This document shows, one piece after another, positions 44,209 through 56,500 of a stretch of DNA of 64,000 nucleotides; within the stretch, counting starts at the first letter, position 1, and each line of letters opens with the position of its first letter. The position numbers and the translations under genes are program-made. This DNA comes from Halictus rubicundus. Lineage: Eukaryota; Arthropoda; Insecta; Hymenoptera; Halictidae. The notes under the pieces are model-generated. The model ran no database searches. It was given only the letters and a program-made list of their open reading frames with translations, and was not told where the DNA came from. Where the stretch lies: NCBI RefSeq assembly GCF_050948215.1, contig NW_027488774.1, positions 186,001 through 250,000 of the forward strand, given 5' to 3'.

Positions 44209-47200
44209 ATAGAATACGATAGAGGATAGGATATTATAGAGGATAGGATAGGATAGAGGATAGGATAGGATAGAGGATAGGATAGGATAGAGGATAGGAT
44301 AGGATAGAGGATAGGATAGGATAGAGGATAGGATAGGATAGAGGATAGGATAGGATAGGATAGAGGATAGGATAGGATAGAGGATAGGATAGGATAGAGG
44401 ATAGGATAGGATAGAGGATAGGATAGGATAGAGGATAGGATAGGATAGAGGATAGGATAGGATAGAGGATAGGATAGGATAGAGGATATGATAGGATAGA
44501 GGATCGGATAGGATAGAGGATAGGATAGGATAGAGGATAGGATAGGATAGAGGATAGGATAGGATAGAGGATAGGATAGGATAGAGGATAGGATAGGATA
44601 GAGGATAGGATAGGATAGGATAGAGTATAGGATAGGATAGAGGATACGATATTATAGAGGATAGGATAGGATAGAGGAAACGATAGGGTATTGGATAGGA
44701 TAGAGCATAGGATAAAGAATAGGATAGGATAGAGGATAGGATAGGGGATTGGATAGCATACGGGATTGGATAGGATAGAGGATAGGATACGATAGAGGAT
44801 AGGATAGGATGGAGGATAGGATAGGGGATTGGATAGGATAGAGGAAAGGATAGGATAGAGGATAGGATAGGATAGAGGATAGGATATAGGATTGGATAGG
44901 TTAGAGGATAGGATACGATAGTGGATAGGATAGATGATAGGATAGGATAGAGGATAGGATAGGATAGAGGATAGGATAGGGGATTGGATAGGATAGAGGA
45001 TAGGATAGGATAGAGGATAGGATAGGATTGAGGATAGGATAGGATAGAGGAAAGGATAGGATAGAGGATCGGATAGGTGATTGGATAGGATAGAGGATAG
45101 GATAGGATAGAGGATAGTATAGGATAGAGGATAGGATAGGATAGAGGATAGGATAGGATTGAGGATAGGATAGGATAGAGGAAAGGATAGGATAGAGGAT
45201 CGGATAGGTGATTGGATAGGATAGAGGATAGGATAGGATAGAGGATAGTATAGGATAGAGGATATTATAGGATAGAGGATAGGATAGGATAGGATAGAGT
45301 ATAGGATAGGATAGAGGATACGATATTATAGAGGATAGGATAGGATAGAGGAAACGATACGGTATTGGATAGGATAGAGCATAGGATAAAGAAGAGGATA
45401 GGATAGAGGATAGGATAGGATAGAGGATAGGATAGAGGATAGGATAGTGGATTGTATAGGATAGAGGATAGGATAGGATAGAGGATAGGATACGATAGAG
45501 GATAGGATATTATAGAGGATAGGATAGGATAGAGGATAGGATAGGATAGAGGATAGGATAGGATAGAGGATAGGATAGGATAGAGGATAGGATAGGATAG
45601 AGGATAGGATAGGATAGAGGATAGTATAGGATAGTGAATAGGATAGCATAGAGGATAGGATAGGGGATTGGATAGGATAGAGTATAGGATACGATACAGG
45701 ATAGGATCGGATAGAGGATAGGATAGGGGATTGTATAGGATAGAGGACAGGAGACGATAGAGGATAGGATAGGTTAGACGATAGGATAGGATAGAGGATA
45801 GGATAGGATAGAGGATAGGATAGGATAGAGGATAGGATAGAGGATAGGATAGAGGATAGGATAGAGGATAGGATAGGATAGAGGATAGGATAGGATAGAG
45901 GATAGGATAGGATAGAGGATAGGATAGGATAGAGGATAGGATAGGATAGAGTATAGGATAGGATAGAGGATAGGATAGGATAGAGGATAGGATATAGGAT
46001 TGGATAGGATAGAGGATACGATACGATAGTGGATAGGATAGATGATAGGATAGGATAGAAGATAGGATCGGATAGAGGATAGGATAGGATAGAGGATAGG
46101 ATAGAGGATAGGATAGAGGATAGGATAGTGGATTGTATAGGATAGAGGATAGGATAGGATAGAGGATAGGATACGATAGAGGATAGGATATTATAGAGGA
46201 TAGGATAGGATAGAGGATAGGATAGGATAGAGGATAGGATAGGATAGAGGATAGGATAGGATAGAGGATAGGATAGGATAGAGGATAGTATAGGATAGTG
46301 AATAAGATAGCATAGAGGATAGGATAGAGGATTGGATAGGATAGAGGATAGGATAGGATAGAGGATAGGATAGGATTGAGGATAGTATAGGATAGAGGAA
46401 AGGATAGGATAGAGGATCGGATAGGTGATTGGATAGGATAGAGGATAGGATAGGATAGAGGATAGGATAGGATTCAGGATAGTATAGGATAGAGGATAGG
46501 ATAGGATAGAGTATAAGATAGGATAGAGGATAGGATAGGATAGAGGATAGGATAGGATAGAGGATATGATAGGATAGAGGATAGGATAGGATAGAGGATA
46601 GTATAGGATAGAGGATAGGATAGCATAGAGGATAGGATATACAGAGGATAGGATAGGATACAGGATAGGATAGGATAGAGGATAGAGGATAGAATACGAT
46701 AGAGGATAGGATATTATAGAGGATAGGATAGGATAGAGGATAGGATAGGATAGAGGATAGGATAGGATAGAGGATAGGATAGGATAGAGGATAGGATAGG
46801 ATAGAGGATAGGATAGGATAGAGGATAGGATAGGATAGAGGATAGGATAGGATAGAGGATAGGATAGGATAGAGGATAGGATATAGGATTGGATAGGATA
46901 GAGGATAGGATACGATAGTGGATAGGATAGATGATAGGATAGGATAGAAGATAGGATAGGATAGAGGATAGGATAGGATAGAGGATAGGATAGAGGATAG
47001 GATAGTGGATTGTATAGGATAGAGGATAGGATACGATAGAGGATAGGATATTATAGAGGATAGGATAGGATAGAGGATAGGATAGGATAGAGGATAGGAT
47101 AGGATAGAGGATAGGATAGGATAGAGGATAGGATAGGATAGAGGATAGTATAGGATAGTGAATAGGATAGCATAGAGGATAGGATAGGGGATTGTATAGG

Positions 47201-50200
47201 ATAGAGGACAGGAGACGATAGAGGATACGATAGGATAGAGGATAGGATAGGATAGAGGATAGGATAGGATAGAGGATAGGATAGGATAGGGGATCGGATA
47301 GGATAGAGGATAGGATAGGATAGGATAGAGGATAGGATAGGATAGAGGATAGGATAGGATAGAGGATAGGATAGGATAGAGGATATGATAGGATAAAGGA
47401 TCGGATAGGATAGAGGATAGGATAGGATTGAGGATAGTATAGGATAGAGGAAAGGATAGGATAGAGGATCGGATAGGTGATTGGATAGGATAGAGGATAG
47501 GATAGGATAGAGGATAGGATAGGATTCAGGATAGTATAGGATAGAGGATAGGATAGGATAGAGGATATGATAGGATAGAGGATCGGATAGGATAGAGGAT
47601 AGGATAGGATAGAGGATAGGATAGGATAGAGGATATGATAGGATAGAGGATCGGATAGGATAGAGGATAGGATAGGATAGAGGATAGAATACGATAGAGG
47701 ATAGGATATTATAGAGGATAGGATAGGATAGAGGATAGGATAGGATAGAGGATAGGATAGGATAGAGGATAGGATAGGATAGAGGATAGGATAGGATAGA
47801 GGATAGGATAGGATAGAGGATAGGATAGGATAGAGGATAGGATAGGATAGAGGATAGGATAGGATAGAGGATAGGTTAGGATAGAGGATAGGATAGGATA
47901 GAGGATAGGATAGGATAGAGGATAGGATAGGATAGAGGATAGGATAGGATAGAGGATAGGATAGGATAGAGGATAGGATAGGATAGAGGATAGGATAGGA
48001 TAGAGGATAGGATAGGATAGAGGATAGGATAGGATAGAGGATAGGATAGGATAGAGGATAGGATATAGGATTGGATAGGATAGAGGATACGATACGATAG
48101 TGGATAGGATAGATGATAGGATAGGATAGAAGATAGGATAGGATAGAGGATAGGATAGGATAGAGGATAGGATAGAGGATAGGATAGAGGATTCGATAGT
48201 GGATTGTATAGGATAGAGGATAGGATAGGATAGAGGATAGAATACGATAGAGGATAGGACATTATAGATGATAGGATAGGACAGAGGATAGGATACGATA
48301 GAGGATAGGATAGGATAGAGGATAGGATAGGATAGAGGATAGGATAGGATAGAGGATAGGATAGGATAGAGGATAAGATAGGATAGAGGATAGGATAGGA
48401 TAGAGGATAGGATAGGATAGAGGATAGGATAGGATAGAGGATAGGATAGGATAGAGGATAGGATAGGATAGAGGATAGGATAGGATAGAGGATAGGATAG
48501 GATAGAGGATAGGATATAGGATTGGATAGGATAGAGGATACGATACGATAGTGGATAGGATAGATGATAGGATAGGATAGAAGATAGGATAGGATAGAGG
48601 ATAGGATAGGATAGAGGATAGGATAGAGGATAGGATAGTGGATTGTATAGGATAGAGGATAGGATAGGATAGAGGATAGGATACGATAGAGGATAGGATA
48701 TTATAGAGGATAGGATAGGATAGAGGATAGGATAGGATAGAGGATAGGATAGGATAGAGGATAGGATAGGATAGAGGATAGGATAGGATAGAGGATAGGA
48801 TAGGATAGAGGATAGGATATAGGATTGGATAGGATAGAGGATACGATACGATAGTGGATAGGATAGATGATAGGATAGGATAGAAGATAGGATAGGATAG
48901 AGGATAGGATAGGATAGAGGATAGGATAGAGGATAGGATAGAGGATTCGATAGTGGATTGTATAGGATAGAGGATAGGATAGGATAGAGGATAGAATACG
49001 ATAGAGGATAGGACATTATAGATGATAGGATAGGACAGAGGATAGGATACGATAGAGGATAGGATAGGATAGAGGATAGGATAGGATAGAGGATAGGATA
49101 GGATAGAGGATAGGATAGGATAGAGGATAAGATAGGATAGAGGATAGGATAGGATAGAGGATAGGATAGGATAGAGGATAGGATAGGATAGAGGATAGGA
49201 TAGGATAGAGGATAGGATAGGATAGAGGATAGGATAGGATAGAGGATAGGATAGGATAGAGGATAGGATATAGGATTGGATAGGATAGAGGATACGATAC
49301 GATAGTGGATAGGATAGATGATAGGATAGGATAGAAGATAGGATAGGATAGAGGATAGGATAGGATAGAGGATAGGATAGAGGATAGGATAGTGGATTGT
49401 ATAGGATAGAGGATAGGATAGGATAGAGGATAGGATACGATAGAGGATAGGATATTATAGAGGATAGGATAGGATAGAGGATAGGATAGGATAGAGGATA
49501 GGATAGGATAGAGGATAGGATAGGATAGAGGATAGGATAGGATAGAGGATAGTATAGGATAGTGAATAGGATAGCATAGAGGATAGGATAGGGGATTGGA
49601 TAGGGTAGAGTATAGGATACGATAGAGGATAGGATCGGATAGAGGATAGGATAGGGGATTGTATAGGATAGAGGACAGGAGACGATAGAGGATAGGATAG
49701 GTTAGACGATAGGATAGGATAGAGGATAGGATAGGATAGAGGATAGGATAGGATAGAGGATAGGATAGAGGATAGGATAGAGGATAGGATAGAGGATAGG
49801 ATAGAGGATAGGATAGGATAGAGGATAGGATAGGATAGAGGATAGGATAGGATAGAGGATAGGATAGGATAGAGGATAGGATAGGATAGAGGATAGGATA
49901 GGATAGAGGATAGGATAGGATAGAGGATAGGATATAGGATTGGATAGGATAGAGGATACGATACGATAGTGGATAGGATAGATGATAGGATAGGATAGAA
50001 GATAGGATAGGATAGAGGATAGGATAGGATAGAGGATAGGATAGAGGATAGGATAGAGGATAGGATAGTGGATTGTATAGGATAGAGGATAGGATAGGAT
50101 AGAGGATAGGATACGATAGAGGATAGGATATTATAGAGGATAGGATAGGATAGAGGATAGGATAGGATAGAGGATAGGATAGGATAGAGGATAGGATAGG

Positions 50201-52929
50201 ATAGAGGATAGGATAGGATAGAGGATAGTATAGGATAGTGAATAAGATAGCATAGAGGATAGGATAGAGGATTGGATAGGATAGAGGATAGGATAGGATA
50301 GAGGATAGGATAGGATTGAGGATAGTATAGGATAGAGGAAAGGATAGGATAGAGGATCGGATAGGTGATTGGATAGGATAGAGGATAGGATAGGATAGAG
50401 GATAGGATAGGATTCAGGATAGTATAGGATAGAGGATAGGATAGGATAGAGTATAAGATAGGATAGAGGATAGGATAGGATAGAGGATAGGATAGGATAG
50501 AGGATATGATAGGATAGAGGATAGGATAGGATAGAGGATAGTATAGGATAGAGGATAGGATAGGATAGAGGATAGGATAGGTTAGAGGATAGGATATTAT
50601 AGAGGATAGGATAGAGGATAGGATAGGATAGAGGATAGGATAGGATAGAGGATAGGATAGGATAGAGGATCGGATAGGATAGAGGATAGGATAGGATAGA
50701 GGATAGGATAGAGGATAGGATAGGATAGAGGATAGGATAGGATAGAGGATAGGATATTATAGAGGATAGGATAGATGATAGGATAGGATAGAGGATAGGA
50801 TAGGATAGAGGATAGGATAGGATAGAGGATCGGATAGGATAGAGGATAGGATAGGATAGGATAGAGGATAGGATAGGATAGAGGATAGGATAGGATAGAG
50901 GATAGGATAGAGGATAGGATAGAGGATAGGATATGATAGGATAGAGGATAGGATAGGATAGAGGATAGGATAGGATAGAGGATAGGATAGGATAGAGGAT
51001 AGGATAGGATAGAGGATAGGATAGGGTAGAGGATATGATAGGATAGAGGATCGGATAGGATAGAGGATAGGATAAGATAGGATAGAGGATAGGATAGGAT
51101 AGAGGATAGGATAGGATAGAGGATAGGATAGGATACAGGATAGGATAGGATAGAGGATAGGATATTATAGAGGATAGGATAGGATAGAGGATAGGATAGG
51201 ATAGATCATAGGATAGGATAGAGGATACGATAGGATAGAGGATAGGATAGGATAGAGGATAGGATAGGATAGGGATCGGATAGGATAGAGGATAGGATAG
51301 GATAGGATAGAGGATAGGATAGGATAGAGGATCGGATAGGATAGAGGATAGGATAGGATAGAGGATATGATAGGATAGAGGATCGGATAGGATAGAGGAT
51401 AGGATAGGATAGAGGATAGAATACGATAGAGGATAGGATATTATAGAGGATAGGATAGGATAGAGGATAGGATAGGATAGCGGATAGGATAGGATAGAGG
51501 ATAGGATAGGATAGAGGATAGGATAGGATAGAGGATAGGATAGGATAGAGGATAGGATAGGATAGAGGATAGGATAGGATAGAGGATAGGATAGGATAGA
51601 GGATAGGATAGGATAGAGGATAGGATAGGATAGAGGACAGGATAGGATAGAGGATAGGATAGGATAGAGGATAGGATAGGATAGAGGATAGGATAGGATA
51701 GAGGATAGGATAGGATAGAGGATAGGATAGGATAGAGGATAGGATAGGATAGAGGATATGATAGGATAGAGGATCGGATAGGGGATTGGATAGGATAGAG
51801 GATAGGATAGGATAGAGGATAGGATAGGATTGAGGATAGTATAGGATAGAGGAAAGGATAGGATAGAGGATCGGATAGGTGATTGGATAGGATAGAGGAT
51901 AGGATAGGATAGAGGATAGGATAGGATTCAGGATAGTATAGGATAGAGGATAGGATAGGATAGAGTATAAGATAGGATAGAGGATAGGATAGGATAGAGG
52001 ATAGGATAGGATAGAGGATATGATAGGATAGAGGATAGGATAGGATAGAGGATAGGATAGGATAGAGGATATGATAGGATAGAGGATCGGATAGGATAGA
52101 GGATAGGATAGGATAGAGGATAGAATACGATAGAGGATAGGATATTATAGAGGATAGGATAGGATAGAGGATAGGATAGGATAGAGGATAGGATAGGATA
52201 GAGGATAGGATAGGATAGAGGATAGGATAGGATAGAGGATAGGATAGGATAGAGGATAGGATAGGATAGAGGATAGGATAGGATAGAGGATAGGATAGGA
52301 TAGAGGATAGGATAGGATAGGGGATAGGATAGGATAGAGGATAGGATATAGGATTGGATAGGATAGAGGATAGGATACGATAGTGGATAGGATAGATGAT
52401 AGGATAGGATAGAAGATAGGATAGGATAGAGGATAGGATAGGATAGAGGATAGGATAGAGGATAGGATAGTGGATTGTATAGGATAGAGGATAGGATAGG
52501 ATAGAGGATAGGATACGATAGAGGATAGGATATTATAGAGGATAGGATAGGATAGAGGATAGGATAGGATAGAGGATAGGATAGGATAGAGGATAGGATA
52601 GGATAGAGGATAGGATAGGATAGAGGATACGATAGGATAGAGGATAGGATAGGATAGAGGATAGGATAGGATAGGGGATCGGATAGGATAGAGGATAGGA
52701 TAGGATAGGATAGAGGATAGGATAGGATAGAGGATAGGATAGGATAGAGGATAGGATAGGATAGAGGATAGGATAGGATAGAGGATATGATAGGATAGAG
52801 GATCGGATAGGATAGAGGATAGGATAGGATAGAGGATAGAATACGATAGAGGATAGGATATTATAGAGGATAGGAAAGGATAGAGGATAGGATAGGATAG
52901 AGGATAGGATAGAATAGAGGATACGATAG

Positions 52930-53516
52930 GATAGAGGATAGGATAGGATAGAGGATAGGATAGGATAGAGGATAGGATAGGATAGAGGATAGGATAGGAT
53001 AGAGGATAGGATAGGATAGAGGATAGGATAGGATAGAGGATAGGATAGGATAGAGGATAGGATAGGATAGAGGATAGGATAGGATAGAGGATAGGATAGG
53101 ATAGAGGATAGGATAGGATAGAGGATAGGATAGAATAGAGGATAGGATAGGATAGAGGATAGGATAGGATAGAGGATAGGATAGGATAGAGGATAGGATA
53201 GGATAGAGGATAGGATAGGATAGAGGATAGGATAGGATAGAGGATAGGATAGGATAGAGGATATGATAGGATAGAGGATCGGATAGGATAGAGGATAGGA
53301 TAGGATAGAGGATAGGATAGGATAGAGGATAGGATAGGATAGAGGATAGGATAGGATAGAGGATAGGATAGGATAGAGGATAGGATAGGATAGAGGATAG
53401 GATAGGATAGAGGATAGGATAGGATAGAGGATAGGATAGGATAGAGGATAGGATAGGATAGAGGATAGGATAGGATAGAGGATAGGATAGGATAGAGGAT
53501 AGGATAGGATAGAGGA
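52930..53516. repeat. Near-pure 17-bp tract with rare variants
   Basis: Over thirty units follow the 17-bp consensus. Interruptions are limited to TAGAATAGAGG near 53130 and the paired variants ATATGATAGG and GATCGG near 53261-53280. The same variant pair closes the tract near 53517. Confidence 0.85.
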
Positions 53517-53569
53517 TATGATAGGATAGAGGATCGGATAGGATAGAGGATAGGATAGGATAGAGGATA

Positions 53570-56500
53570 GAATACGATAGAGGATAGGATATTATAGAGG
53601 ATAGGATAGGATAGAGGATAGGATAGGATAGAGGATAGGATGGGATAGAGGATAGGATAGGATAGAGGATAGGATAGGATAGAGGATAGGATAGGATAGA
53701 GGATAGGATAGGATAGAGGATAGGATAGGATAGAGGATAGGATAGGATAGAGGATAGGATAGGATAGAGGATAGGATATAGGATTGGATAGGATAGAGGA
53801 TAGGATACGATAGTGGATAGGATAGATGATAGGATAGGATAGAAGATAGGATAGGATAGAGGATAGGATAGGATAGAGGATAGGATAGAGGATAGGATAG
53901 TGGATTGTATAGGATAGAGGATAGGATAGGATAGAGGATAGGATACGATAGAGGATAGGATATTATAGAGGATAGGATAGGATAGAGGATAGGATAGGAT
54001 AGAGGATCGGATAAGTGATTGGATAGGATAGAGGATAGGATAGGATAGAGGATAGGATAGGATTCAGGATAGTATAGGATAGAGGATAGGATAGGATAGA
54101 GTATAAGATAGGATAGAGGATAGGATAGGATAGAGGATAGGATAGGATAGAGGATATGATAGGATAGAGGATAGGATAGGATAGAGGATAGTATAGGATA
54201 GAGGATAGGATAGCATAGAGGATAGGATATGATAGAGGATAGGATAGGATACATAATAGGATAGGATAGAGGATAGAGGATAGGATACGATAGAGGATAG
54301 GATAGAGGATAGGATAGGATAGAGGATAGGATAGGATAGAGGATATGATAGGATAGAGGATCGGATAGGATTGAGGATAGGATAGGATAGAGGATAGAAT
54401 ACGATAGAGGATAGGATAGGATAGGATAGAGGATAGGATAGGATAGAGGATAGGATAGGATAGAGGATAGGATAGGATAGAGGATAGGATAGGATAGAGG
54501 ATAGGATAGGATAGAGGATATGATAGGATAGAGGATCGGATAGGATAGAGGATAGGATAGGATAGAGGATAGAATACGATAGAGGATAGGATATTATAGA
54601 GGATAGGATAGGATAGAGGATAGGATAGGATAGAGGATAGGATAGGATAGAGGATAGGATAGGATAGAGGATAGGATAGGATAGAGGATAGGATAGGATA
54701 GAGGATAGGATAGGATAGAGGATAGGATAGGATAGAGGATAGGATATAGGATTGGATAGGATAGAGGATAGGATACGATAGTGGATAGGATAGATGATAG
54801 GATAGGATAGAAGATAGGATAGGATAGAGGATAGGATAGGATAGAGGATAGGATAGAGGATAGGATAGTGGATTGTATAGGATAGAGGATAGGATAGGAT
54901 AGAGGATAGGATACGATAGAGGATAGGATATTATAGAGGATAGGATAGGATAGAGGATAGGATAGGATAGAGGATAGGATAGGATAGAGGATAGGATAGG
55001 ATAGAGGATAGGATAGGATAGAGGATAGGATAGGATAGAGGATAGTATAGGATAGTGAATAGGATAGCATAGAGGATAGGATAGGGGATTGGATAGGATA
55101 GAGTATAGGATACGATAGAGGATAGGATCGGATAGAGGATAGGATAGGGGATTGTATAGGATAGAGGACAGGAGACGATAGAGAATAGGATAGGTTAGAC
55201 GATAGGATAGGATAGAGGATAGGATAGGATAGAGGATAGGATAGGATAGAGGATAGGATAGAGGATAGGATAGAGGAAGGGATAGGATAGAGGATAGAAT
55301 AGGATAGAGGATAGGATAGGATTGAGGATAGGATAGGATAGAGGATAGGATATTATAGAGGATAGGATAGGATAGAGGATAAGATAGGATAGAGGATAGG
55401 ATAGGATAGAGGAATGGATAGGATAGGATAGAGGATAGGATAGGATAGAGGATATGATAGGATAGAGGATCGGATAGGGGATTGGATAGGATAGAGGATA
55501 GGATAGGATAGAGGATAGGATAGGATTGAGGATAGTATAGGATAGAGGAAAGGATAGGATAGAGGATCGGATAGGTGATTGGATAGGATAGAGGATAGGA
55601 TAGGATAGAGGATAGGATAGGATTCAGGATAGTATAGGATAGAGGATAGGATAGGATAGAGTATAAGATAGGATAGAGGATAGGATAGGATAGAGGATAG
55701 GATAGGATAGAGGATATGATAGGATAGAGGATAGGATAGGATAGAGGATAGTATAGGATAGAGGATAGGATAGCATAGAGGATAGGATATGATAGAGGAT
55801 AGGATAGGATACAGGATAGGATAGGATAGAGGATAGAGGATAGGATACGATAGAGGATAGGATAGAGGATAGGATAGGATAGAGGATAGGATAGGATAGA
55901 GGATATGATAGGATAGAGGATCGGATAGGATTGAGGATAGGATAGGATAGAGGATAGGATAGGATAGAGGATAGGATAGGATAGAGGATAGGATAGGATA
56001 GAGGATAGGATAGGATAGAGGATAGGATAGGATAGAGGATATGATAGGATAGAGGATCGGATAGGATAGAGGATAGGATAGGATAGAGGATAGAATACGA
56101 TAGAGGATAGGATATTATAGAGGATAGGATAGGATAGAGGATAGGATAGGATAGAGGATAGGATAGGATAGAGGATAGGATAGGATAGAGGATAGGATAG
56201 GATAGAGGATAGGATAGAGGATAGGATAGGATAGAGGATAGGATAGGATAGAGGATAGGATAGGATAGAGGATAGGATAGGATAGAGGATCGGATAGGAT
56301 AGAGGATAGGATAGTATAGGATAGAGGATAGGATAGGATAGAGGATAGGATAGGATAGAGGATAGGATAGAGGATAGGATAGGATAGAGGATATGATAGG
56401 ATAGAGGATCGGATAGGATAGAGGATAGGATAGTATAGGATAGAGGATAGGATAGGATAGAGGATAGGATAGGATAGAGGATAGGATAGAGGATAGGATA

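Larger units (their letters stand above)
38000..53500. repeat. Satellite block E: more homogeneous right-hand domain
   Basis: Long near-pure 17-bp tracts alternate with a recurrent cassette of variants (GATATAGGATTGG, CGATAGTGG, GATAGATGATAGG, GATAGAAGATAGG, then GTGGATTGTATAGG). The marker GTTAGACGAT occurs at 41584, 42304, 45773 and 49701. The first two lie in a 720-bp duplication. GTGGCGAGGATCGA was not noticed in this block. Runs of 12-bp units (two pentamers plus GA) are conspicuous near 41640-41680 and 42350-42390. No genes were found. Confidence 0.82.
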